Source: Halobaculum roseum (GTDB lineage: Archaea > Halobacteriota > Halobacteria > Halobacteriales > Haloferacaceae). Taken from it: a stretch of 64,000 bases of DNA. Positions within the stretch are counted from its first letter, which is position 1. Each line of letters opens with the position of its first letter. The notes beneath the pieces were generated by a model, which was given only the letters and a program-made list of their open reading frames with translations, searched no databases and had not been told where the DNA came from. The position numbers and the translations under genes are program-made. The stretch spans positions 1,072,521 through 1,136,520 of the forward strand of contig NZ_CP082286.1 of the NCBI RefSeq assembly GCF_019880245.1, in the 5' to 3' direction. Positions 7,442 through 15,044 of this stretch are shown piece by piece.

Positions 7442-8793
7442 GCCTCCTCACCCCCGTCGGTCGCGACGGCGTCGCGGCTCCCCCCGAACCGGTCGCGCAC
7501 GTCGACGCGCTGGCCGATCATCCGGAAGAACTCCGGCATCGCCACGAACAGGACGATGAGCCCGCGGAGGACGCCCACGAGCTCGGGCGGCACGTCCGTC
7601 CCCACGTCGACGACGATGGAGCCGGACTTGAGGACGCCGAACAGCAGCGCCGCCGCGATCGCGCCGACCGGGCTGTTGCCCGCGAGGATGGAGACGGTGA
7701 TGCCGTCGAAGCCGTAATCCGGGATCCCCGTCTGGAAGTTGCCCGCGATCGTCAGGACGTACACCGCGCCGCCGATGCCCGCGAGCGCGCCCGACAGCGC
7801 CATCGAGGCGACGACGGTCCGAGCCGCGTCGACGCCGCCGTACTCGGCGGCCTCCGGCTGGATGCCGCTCGTGCGCACGTCGTAGCCGAACGACGTGCCC
7901 CGAAGCAGGTACGCGATCCCGACGGCGACGACGATCGCCAGCGCCAGCGCCAGCAGCGACGCGTCGGTGCGCCCGGGGAACAGCGCCTGCGGGAACAGTG
8001 CGAACTCCGGGAGCGTCCGCGTCTGGTTCGCGAAGCTCTCGGGGTCCTTGAACGGCCCCGAGGCCAGATACAGCGCGAACGACGTGGCCACGAAGTTGAG
8101 CATGATCGTCGTGATCACCTCGTTGGCGTCGGCGTACGCCTTCAGCGCGCCCGGAATGGCGCCCCAGATCCCTCCGACGAACGCGCCGACCGCGAGCCCG
8201 ACGGGGACGAGCACGAGCGTGCCCACGACCCCCGAGACGGCTCCCGAGAGGGCGTACACGGCGAGCGCGCTGGCGAGCGCGCCGAAGACGAGCTGGCCCT
8301 GCCCGCCGATGTTGAACACGCCGGCCTTGAACGCCACCGCGACCGCGATGCCCGTGAACACGAGGACCGTGGTCTCGGACACCGTCGTGGCGAACTGGCC
8401 GTTGAGCGGGTTCGCGAGGAAGTCCCCGAACGCGCCGAGGAACAGGCTGTCGTACACGAGGAACGGGTCGTAACAGAAGCCCACGCCCAGCAGGGAGTAC
8501 GCAGCCGACTCACAGGAGGTCATCCGCCCCGCCACGAGGATGAGCACGAACCCGATCGCCACCGACAGCAGCAGCGCCGACCCCGAGATGAGCAGCCGCT
8601 CGGTCGCGCTCGCGGCGACGAGCCGGTCGAGCGCGTCGAACGCGCGGTCGCGGGGGGAGCGGGAGCCGCCCGACTCGCCGGGAGCGGCGCCGTCGCGGAC
8701 GGCGGTATCGGCGCCATCGTCTGCCGCATCGCCGGGGGCGGCGCCCGCGTCGCTGTCAGCGTCGCCGTCGGCGTCGTCGCCCGCGTCAGTCAT
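7438..8793 (-). CDS. ABC transporter permease, nucleoside (BMP-type) system, first permease
   Basis: A 451-residue permease. The first 50 or so residues are a Asp/Ala/Gly-rich acidic extension; the membrane part follows with helices from about residue 70. The signature AFKAGVFNIGGQGQLVFGALAS matches YufP/NupP-type permeases that pair with YufQ types. It overlaps the ATPase gene by 8 bases and the next permease by 4, showing a tight operon. The long acidic N-terminus is probably a haloadaptive extension in the cytoplasm. Confidence 0.88.
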   Translation of the reverse strand: MTDAGDDADGDADSDAGAAPGDAADDGADTAVRDGAAPGESGGSRSPRDRAFDALDRLVAASATERLLISGSALLLSVAIGFVLILVAGRMTSCESAAYSLLGVGFCYDPFLVYDSLFLGAFGDFLANPLNGQFATTVSETTVLVFTGIAVAVAFKAGVFNIGGQGQLVFGALASALAVYALSGAVSGVVGTLVLVPVGLAVGAFVGGIWGAIPGALKAYADANEVITTIMLNFVATSFALYLASGPFKDPESFANQTRTLPEFALFPQALFPGRTDASLLALALAIVVAVGIAYLLRGTSFGYDVRTSGIQPEAAEYGGVDAARTVVASMALSGALAGIGGAVYVLTIAGNFQTGIPDYGFDGITVSILAGNSPVGAIAAALLFGVLKSGSIVVDVGTDVPPELVGVLRGLIVLFVAMPEFFRMIGQRVDVRDRFGGSRDAVATDGGEEA

Positions 8794-10495
8794 CGGCCAC
8801 CTCCGCGTCCGCGTCGTCGCCGGGAGGCGTCCCGGCGTCGGTCGCGTCGGGCCGGTCGCCGCCGGCGTCCCGGTCGACGACTCGTTCGGCCCGCGGGACG
8901 TCCTCGGGACGCTCGCCGGCCATCATGAGCCCGAGCTGTTCCTCGGTCACCTCGTCGGGGTCGACCACGCCGACGATCCGCCCGCGGTACATCACCGCCA
9001 GGCGGTCGGAGAGGCCGCGAACCTCGTCGAGCTTCGAGGAGACGAGCAGGACCGCCCGACCCTCGTCACGCAGGTCGATCAGGCGGTCGTGGATGAACTC
9101 CGTCGAGCCGATGTCGACGCCGCGGGTCGGGTGGGAGGCGACGATGCAGGCGGGGTCGCGCGCGAACTCCCGGCCGACGATGAACTTCTGCTGGTTGCCG
9201 CCGGACAGCGACTTCGCCTCGGCGCCGGCGTCGGGCGGGCGAACGTCGTACTCGTCGATGATGTCGGTCGCGTGGTTCCCGGCGCGGTCCCAGTCCAGCC
9301 GGCCGCGCTCGGCGAACGGCGCGTCGTGTTGGGAGCCGAGCACGCCGTTCTCCGTGAGGTCGAAGTCCATCACGAGCCCGCGCTCCTGGCGGTCCTCGGG
9401 GATGTACGCCATCCCCTCGCGGGTGCGCTCCCGTCGGGAGGCGTCGGTCACGTCGCGGCCGTCGAGCTCGACGCGGCCCTCGGCGGGCGTGTGCAGCCCG
9501 GTGACGACCTCGACCAGCTCCGACTGGCCGTTGCCGTCGACGCCGGCGATGCCGAACACCTCCCCCTCGCGGACGGCGAAGGACACGTCGTCGACGGCGA
9601 CCACGTCGCGGTCGTCGCGGGCGGTGACGCCCTCGACCGACAGCGTCGCCGCGCCCGGGGTCGCGGGCGGCGTCTCCGTCTCCAGCATCACCTCGCGGCC
9701 GACCATCAGCTCGGCCAGCTCCTCGCGGGTCGTGTCGGCCGTCCCGACGGTGCCGACGTTGCGCCCGTCGCGCAGGACGGTCACCTCGTCGGCGGCCTCC
9801 AGCGCCTCGCCCAGCTTGTGCGTGATGAAGATGACCGTCTTGCCGGCGTCGGTCAGCTCCTCGAGCACCTCGAAGAGGTCCTCGACCTCCTGGGGCGTGA
9901 GCACGGCCGTCGGCTCGTCGAGGATGAGCACCTCCGCGCCGCGGTACAGCGCCTTCAGGATCTCGACGCGCTGTTGGACGCCGACGCCCACGTCCTCGAT
10001 GCGCGCGTCCGGCTCCACGTCGAAGCCGTATCGGTCGGACAGCTCCAGCACGTCCTCGCGTGCGGCCTCGCGGTCGACGGCGAGCCCGCCCCACTTCCGG
10101 GGCTCGTTGCCCAGCGTGATGTTCTCGGCGACGGTCATCGGGTCGACCAGCATGAAGTGCTGGTGGATCATCCCGACGCCGGCGTCGATGGCGTCCCCGG
10201 GCGAGTCGAACCGCCGCGGCGCGTCGGCGATCGCGGCGAGCCCGTCGTCGCCGCCGCGGCCCTCGCCGTCCTCGCCGTCCTCCTCGTACGTCAGGCCGTC
10301 CCCGTCGACGTACACGTCGCCCTCGGTGGGCTCGTACAGCCCGTAGAGGACGTTCATCAGGGTGGTCTTGCCCGCGCCGTTCTCGCCGAGGAGGGCGTGG
10401 ACCGTCCCCCGCTCGACCGAGAGCGTGACGTCGTCGTTGGCGACGACGCCGGGGAAGCGCTTCGTTATCGAGTCGAGGCGGACGGCCTCCGTCAT
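8786..10495 (-). CDS. ABC transporter ATP-binding protein with two nucleotide-binding domains, nucleoside system
   Basis: A 569-residue double ATPase energising nucleoside import. The first domain has a full Walker A (GENGAGKTT), a Walker B (VLILDEPTAVLTP) and an unusual signature VGVGVQQR. The second has a degenerate Walker A, GVDGNGQSE, in which the usual Lys-Thr/Ser is missing, together with a standard signature LSGGNQQK. Such asymmetry is normal for the sugar/nucleoside double-ATPase subfamily (RbsA, YufO). Residues from about 535 are an acidic tail. A TATA-like box lies 26 to 35 bases before the start, so the ATPase-permease operon has its own promoter besides that of the binding protein. 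Confidence 0.9.
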   Translation of the reverse strand: MTEAVRLDSITKRFPGVVANDDVTLSVERGTVHALLGENGAGKTTLMNVLYGLYEPTEGDVYVDGDGLTYEEDGEDGEGRGGDDGLAAIADAPRRFDSPGDAIDAGVGMIHQHFMLVDPMTVAENITLGNEPRKWGGLAVDREAAREDVLELSDRYGFDVEPDARIEDVGVGVQQRVEILKALYRGAEVLILDEPTAVLTPQEVEDLFEVLEELTDAGKTVIFITHKLGEALEAADEVTVLRDGRNVGTVGTADTTREELAELMVGREVMLETETPPATPGAATLSVEGVTARDDRDVVAVDDVSFAVREGEVFGIAGVDGNGQSELVEVVTGLHTPAEGRVELDGRDVTDASRRERTREGMAYIPEDRQERGLVMDFDLTENGVLGSQHDAPFAERGRLDWDRAGNHATDIIDEYDVRPPDAGAEAKSLSGGNQQKFIVGREFARDPACIVASHPTRGVDIGSTEFIHDRLIDLRDEGRAVLLVSSKLDEVRGLSDRLAVMYRGRIVGVVDPDEVTEEQLGLMMAGERPEDVPRAERVVDRDAGGDRPDATDAGTPPGDDADAEVADD

Positions 10496-10520
10496 GTCAC
10501 CGGGCGTTTCGGCGGGGACG

Positions 10521-10530
10521 GGATAAACGG
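10521..10530 (-). promoter_or_regulatory. TATA-like box of the ATPase-permease operon
   Basis: On the minus strand this reads CCGTTTATCC, 26 to 35 bases before the ATG at 10495. It lies in the 189-base gap between the binding-protein gene and the ATPase gene. Confidence 0.45.
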
Positions 10531-10684
10531 CGCGTTTTCCCGGAACGACCGTTCAGGAAACCGGACTGTCAGACGAGATACCACACGGTATCGGGGTGTT
10601 CGAGAAAACGATCGGGGGCCCTGCGTCCGTGTCGGCGACCGCCCCGATCCGCCGTCGAACTGCGGGGGGCCGAGCGGAAGCGAG

Positions 10685-11830
10685 TTACTCCGGGCTGTCG
10701 GGGACGGAGATCTCGCCGTCGATGATCTCCTGCCGGGCCGTCTCGACGGCGTCGACGATCTCCGAGGGGATCTCCGAGCCGAGTTCGTCGCCCAGGACCG
10801 CGGCGACGCCCTCCTCGGCGAGGCCGAGGCTCGTCACCGCGCCGCCCTCGAAGTTCCCGTCGACGGTCGCCTCGGCGGCGTTGTAGACGGCGGTGTCGAC
10901 GCGCTTGACCATCGACGCGAGGATCACGTCGGCGTAGTCGGTCGTGACCGACTGGTCGCGGTCGACGCCGATCGCGAATCGACCCTCGTCGCGGGCCGCC
11001 TGGAAGACGCCCGTCCCGGTGTTTCCGGCCGCGTGATAGACGATGTCGGCGCCGGAGCTGTACATCGACAGCGCCGCCTCCTGCCCGGCCGAGGGGTCCG
11101 AGAAGCTCCCGGTATAGGTCGTCTGAACGTCGATGTCGTCGTTGGCGGCCTTCACGCCGGCGGTGAAGCCGGCCTCGAACTTCGCGATGAGCGAGGACTC
11201 CACGCCGCCGACGAAGCCGACGTTCGTGGAGTCGCTGTCGGTGGAGCTTTCTCCCGCGGAGAACGACTCGGACGTGAGCAGGCCGGCGAGCTGGCCGACC
11301 AGGTACGAACCCTCGTGCTCCTTGAACGTGTAGGAGCCGACGTTGTCCTCGTCGACGACGCTGTCGACGATCATGAAGTTCTGGTCGGGGTAGTCGGGCG
11401 CGGTCTCCGAGAGCGCGTCCGCCTGCAGGAAGCCGATACACGACACGAGGTCGTAGTCGGGGTCCGTCGACTGCGCGTACTGGTTCTGGTAGGTGCTGAA
11501 CTGCGACACCGAGTCGGGCTCGGACTCGTCGTACGAGAGGTCGAAGTCCTCCTCGGCCTGCTGGATTCCCGTCTGGGCCTGGTCGTTGAACGAGCCGTCG
11601 CCGAGCCCGCCGGTCGCGTACACCATGCCGATGTTCGTCGTGTCCGAGCCGGACGCCTCGGTCTCGGACGCCTCGGTGTCCTCGCCGTCGGCCGCCGGCG
11701 TCGACGCCTCGGTCTCCTCGTCGTCGGAACCGCCCGACTCCGGGCCGCCGGTACAGCCTGCGAGCCCGACGAGCCCCGCCGCGCCGACGCCTTTCACGAA
11801 CTTCCGCCTGTCGAACCGGTCTGTGTCCAT
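10685..11830 (-). CDS. BMP family substrate-binding lipoprotein of the nucleoside ABC transporter
   Basis: A 381-residue extracellular solute-binding protein. The N-terminus is a Tat lipoprotein signal: RRKFVKGVGAAGLVGLAGC, with twin Arg and the lipobox Cys followed by a Gly/Ser/Asp/Glu-rich linker to about residue 60. The mature domain shows the BMP-family features IGMVYATGGLGDGSFNDQAQ, ADIVYHAAGNTGTGVFQAA and IGVDRDQS. In bacteria and archaea this family binds nucleosides or, in some cases, other ligands. It lies first in the transporter block and is separated from the ATPase gene by 189 bases. Confidence 0.9.
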   Translation of the reverse strand: MDTDRFDRRKFVKGVGAAGLVGLAGCTGGPESGGSDDEETEASTPAADGEDTEASETEASGSDTTNIGMVYATGGLGDGSFNDQAQTGIQQAEEDFDLSYDESEPDSVSQFSTYQNQYAQSTDPDYDLVSCIGFLQADALSETAPDYPDQNFMIVDSVVDEDNVGSYTFKEHEGSYLVGQLAGLLTSESFSAGESSTDSDSTNVGFVGGVESSLIAKFEAGFTAGVKAANDDIDVQTTYTGSFSDPSAGQEAALSMYSSGADIVYHAAGNTGTGVFQAARDEGRFAIGVDRDQSVTTDYADVILASMVKRVDTAVYNAAEATVDGNFEGGAVTSLGLAEEGVAAVLGDELGSEIPSEIVDAVETARQEIIDGEISVPDSPE

Positions 11831-11853
11831 ACCCGCAAACCAGACGGTAGAAT

Positions 11854-11863
11854 GGTTAAAATC
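11854..11863 (-). promoter_or_regulatory. TATA-like box of the BMP lipoprotein gene
   Basis: On the minus strand this reads GATTTTAACC, 24 to 33 bases upstream of the ATG at 11830, consistent with a leaderless or near-leaderless transcript. Confidence 0.5.
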
Positions 11864-11920
11864 TCCGCATCCACGCCGGGAGCGGAAGGATCCCTGACAG
11901 ATCGGTTCCGACAGATCGCG

Positions 11921-13282
11921 TCAGTCGACCGCCTCGACCGCCGCCTCGACGACGCCGGCGACCTCCTCGACGAACGGGTCGACCTCGTCGTGTTCCGCGT
12001 ACACGCGCACGTACGGCTCGGTGCCGGAGGGGCGAACGAGCGTCCACGAGCCGTCGCCGAAGGAGAGCCGGACGCCGTACTCCGAGTCCACCTCGGCGCC
12101 GGGGAACGCCGCCGGAAGCGTCTCCGCGAGCCGCTCCATGGCGGCGGCCTTGTCGTCGTCGGGGCACTCGACGCTGACCTTCCGGTACGGGCGCTCGGTG
12201 ACGGGCTCACGCAGGCCGTCGAGCCCCTCGTCGGCGACGAGCCGCGTGAACACCGCCGCGCTGGCGACGGCGTCGATCCAGTCGCCGAAGGCGGTGTGGA
12301 CGTGCTTCCACGGCTCGGCCGCGAAGACCACGTCGCCGCCGGCGTCGCGGGCGGCGGCGATACCGTCGTGGAGGTAGCCGAGCGCCACGCGCTCGACGCG
12401 TCCGCCGGCGGCCTCGACGCGTTCGTCGATCCGGCCCGACGCGTTCGGCGTCGTCACGACGACCGGATCGGCCGCGTCGCTCGCGCGGACGTAGCGCTCG
12501 GCGAGGATCGCCAGCACCGTGTCCTCGTGGACGACCTCGCCGTCGCCGTCGACGACGACGATCCGGTCGGAGTCCCCGTCGTGGCCGATCCCGAAGTCCG
12601 CGGCCCCCTCGCGAACGAACTCGCGGAGGTCCGCCAGCGACTCGGGCGTCGGCTTCGACTCGCGGCCGGGGAAGTGGCCGTCGACAGTCGCGTTGAGCGT
12701 CACCACGTCGGCGCCCAGCTCCCGGAGCACCTGGGGGGTCGCGACCGCGGACATCCCGTTGCCGCAGTCGACGGCGACGCGGACGCCCTCGGGGTCCGCG
12801 CCGAACGCCCGGGCGTACTCGACGACGGCCGAGCGGTACGCGTCGAGCACGCCCTCGTCGGCGCCGTCGCCCCACTCGTCCCAGTCGGCCGGCGAGACAT
12901 CGGCGCCGACGCGCTCCTCGACGGCCGTCTCGGCCGCCTCGCCGTGCTCGACGCCGTCGACGAACGCCTTGACGCCGTTGTCGGTCGGCGGGTTGTGCGA
13001 GGCGGTGAGCATCACGCCGCGGCGCCCGCGCGAGGCGAACGCCAGAGCCGGCGTCGGCACCTGACCGAGCCGGCGCACCTCCGCGCCCGCCGACTCCAGG
13101 CCCGCCTCGGCGGCGGCCGCCAGGGCGGGTCCGGTGACGCGACCGTCCCGTCCGACGACGAACTCCCGGTCGCCGGCCTCGCGGGCGTGGTCGCCGAGCG
13201 CCCGCGCCACGTCGAGGACGAGCCCCGGCGTGACGCGTTCGGTCGCGCTGCCGCGGATGCCGGCGGTTCCGAACAGGTCCAT
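11921..13282 (-). CDS. Phosphohexomutase (phosphoglucomutase / phosphomannomutase / GlmM type)
   Basis: A 453-residue alpha-D-phosphohexomutase that moves phosphate between C6 and C1 of a hexose. The catalytic loop TASHNPPTDNGVK (phosphoserine), the metal loop GHDGDSDRIV and the phosphate-binding loop LVRPSGTEPYVRVY are all intact. The sugar-specificity loop, normally GEQSGH or GEESGH, reads AEPWKHVH here, which is not the usual PGM, PMM or GlmM form. The start ATG at 13282 gives MDLFGTAGIRG, the expected N-terminus; upstream extension adds nothing family-like. Product class is sure, the exact hexose is not. Confidence 0.88.
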   Translation of the reverse strand: MDLFGTAGIRGSATERVTPGLVLDVARALGDHAREAGDREFVVGRDGRVTGPALAAAAEAGLESAGAEVRRLGQVPTPALAFASRGRRGVMLTASHNPPTDNGVKAFVDGVEHGEAAETAVEERVGADVSPADWDEWGDGADEGVLDAYRSAVVEYARAFGADPEGVRVAVDCGNGMSAVATPQVLRELGADVVTLNATVDGHFPGRESKPTPESLADLREFVREGAADFGIGHDGDSDRIVVVDGDGEVVHEDTVLAILAERYVRASDAADPVVVTTPNASGRIDERVEAAGGRVERVALGYLHDGIAAARDAGGDVVFAAEPWKHVHTAFGDWIDAVASAAVFTRLVADEGLDGLREPVTERPYRKVSVECPDDDKAAAMERLAETLPAAFPGAEVDSEYGVRLSFGDGSWTLVRPSGTEPYVRVYAEHDEVDPFVEEVAGVVEAAVEAVD

Positions 13283-13568
13283 ACCGGACCGTCCGCGGCG
13301 GTCCCCAAGACTCCCTCGGTCCGGGACGCCGACCGTGCGAACGTTCAAGCGTGGTGACGGGGGCAGTCCCGTCGATGCGCTGAACGCGGCCCCGGCGCGC
13401 GAGCGGGTGTGCGACGGCACGCGCCGGGAGACGGAACACGGGCCGACGCCGTCGCCTGTCAGCACCTCGTCGAGCCGCGGCCGTCGGGATCTGACGGGCG
13501 TCGCCCCCGCGGTTCGACGGGTCGTCTGCGCCGGCGACGGGGTCGACAGACCGAGCCGGCGCCGCCGA

Positions 13569-14474
13569 TCAGATCCCGTCGGCGGCGGTGCTCACCAGCC
13601 AGATCCCCGCCGCCATCGTCGCTCCCCCGACGACGAAGCCCGGGCCGATCGCCTCCCCGAGCAGCGCGGCCCCGAGCGCCGTGCCGACGAGCGGTTGGGC
13701 GAAGAAGAACGCCGCGACGGTGCCCGCCGACACCGTCTCCAGCCCCTTGTACCAGAGGTACCACGCCGCCGCCGTCGAACCGAGGCCGAGGTACGCGACC
13801 GCCAGCAGCGCGCCCGGCGACGCCATCGCCGCGAGCGGCGGCGCCCGCACCGCCAGCTCCGCTGCCGACAGCGCCGCCAGCGGCGGCAGGGAGGCGAGAC
13901 AGGAGTACGTCGCCGCCGTCAGCGCCGAGTACTTCCGCACGAGGGGCACCCCCCAGACGGTGTAGCCGGCCCACGCGATGCTCGCGAGAACGAGCGCGCC
14001 CACGCCGGCGACGTTTCCGCCGCCGAGGCGCGTCAGGTCGTACTGCCCCGCGAGCACGAGCAGCGTGCCGACGGCCGCGAGCGCCATCCCCCCGCCCGAG
14101 CGGCGGGTCACCTCCTCCCCGAGTACCGCCGCGCCGAGGACGACCGTGAAGACGGGCGTCAACACCGTCAACAGGGATCCCTGGCTGGCGTTCGTCAGCT
14201 CCGTGCCGAGGAACTGGCTGGCGATGGTGAGGGCGACCCATCCGCCGAGGAGGGCGAAGCCCCGGTAGTCCGCCCGGTCGACGGCGACGCCGCGGGTGCG
14301 GACGACCGCGTAGAGCGCGGCGGCGCCGACGGCGACGCGGAGGAACCCGAGCGTCAGCGGCGGGATCAGGTCGAACCCCCACTTGCTCACGACGTACATC
14401 CCGCCCCAGATGGCCGCCGCCAGCAGCGGCGCGAGCGCGAACGCGTACCGGCGCGTGACGGACGCCGCGCTCAC
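13569..14474 (-). CDS. EamA/DMT family transporter
   Basis: A 301-residue membrane protein with ten predicted helices arranged as two EamA repeats of five. The first repeat opens with LAPLLAAAIWGGMYVVSKWGFD and ends in LGEEVTRR; the second opens near GVGALVLASIAWAGYTVWG and ends in LLGEAIGPGFV, the repeated Gly-Glu pair being typical of the family. Members export amino acids or other metabolites; the substrate cannot be told. The GTG at 14474 is chosen because it gives a short cytoplasmic N-terminus before the first helix. It is monocistronic; the 286 bases on its 3' side, up to the phosphohexomutase start, hold no gene. Confidence 0.85.
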   Translation of the reverse strand: MSAASVTRRYAFALAPLLAAAIWGGMYVVSKWGFDLIPPLTLGFLRVAVGAAALYAVVRTRGVAVDRADYRGFALLGGWVALTIASQFLGTELTNASQGSLLTVLTPVFTVVLGAAVLGEEVTRRSGGGMALAAVGTLLVLAGQYDLTRLGGGNVAGVGALVLASIAWAGYTVWGVPLVRKYSALTAATYSCLASLPPLAALSAAELAVRAPPLAAMASPGALLAVAYLGLGSTAAAWYLWYKGLETVSAGTVAAFFFAQPLVGTALGAALLGEAIGPGFVVGGATMAAGIWLVSTAADGI

Positions 14475-14647
14475 GCGTCGGACCCCCCGCGCCCCGCCGA
14501 GGCGACGGCGCCCCCGAGGAGCGCCGTTCTGGTTCGAACCGGCATCCCGGGTACAGCGAGATAGCGACGGGTGAAAACGCTTCCCGGATCCCGCCGTCGC
14601 CCCCGACCGTCGCCGGCTTTTCGTCCGTCGCCGTCGAACGGGCGTCC

Positions 14648-14938
14648 ATGAGCGACGATGATGGAGACCGCGTCCGGGCACACGTGTTCGTGTCCGGGCG
14701 AGTACAGGGGGTCTTCTACCGCGCGAACACCCGCGATGCCGCACGCGATCGCGGCGTCGACGGGTGGGTCCGAAACCTCGACGACGGGCGCGTCGAGGCG
14801 GTGTTCGAGGCGCCGCCCGACGCCGTCGAGGGGATGGTCGAGTGGTGTCACACGGGGAGCCCGAGCGCGGTCGTCGAGAACGTCGACGCCGAATACGAGG
14901 AGCCGGAGGGCGAGCGGGGCTTCACGATCCGGCGGTAG
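14648..14938 (+). CDS. acyP: Acylphosphatase
   Basis: A 96-residue acylphosphatase, which hydrolyses acyl-phosphate bonds. The family signature is complete: VFVSGRVQGVFYRANTRDAARDRG (with the phosphate-binding loop and catalytic Arg in GRVQGVFYR) and later GWVRNLDDGRVEAVFEAP, where Asn supplies the second catalytic residue. The C-terminus FTIRR also fits. Length is normal. It is a single-gene unit divergent from the EamA gene. Confidence 0.93.
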   Translation: MSDDDGDRVRAHVFVSGRVQGVFYRANTRDAARDRGVDGWVRNLDDGRVEAVFEAPPDAVEGMVEWCHTGSPSAVVENVDAEYEEPEGERGFTIRR

Positions 14939-15044
14939 CGGCCGCGCCGAGTCGGCTCGGCGGCGACAAAGGCCGCCGAGCCACCGGAGGACCGACCGGG
15001 ACGCGATCGGATCGTCGGCGAGCGTCGTCACGCGACACCCGGCG

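Noticed and set aside
8540-13357. A 1605-codon open frame on the plus strand
   Set aside because: It lies antisense to the nucleoside transporter genes and the phosphohexomutase. High GC removes stops from antisense frames; its product has no family features.
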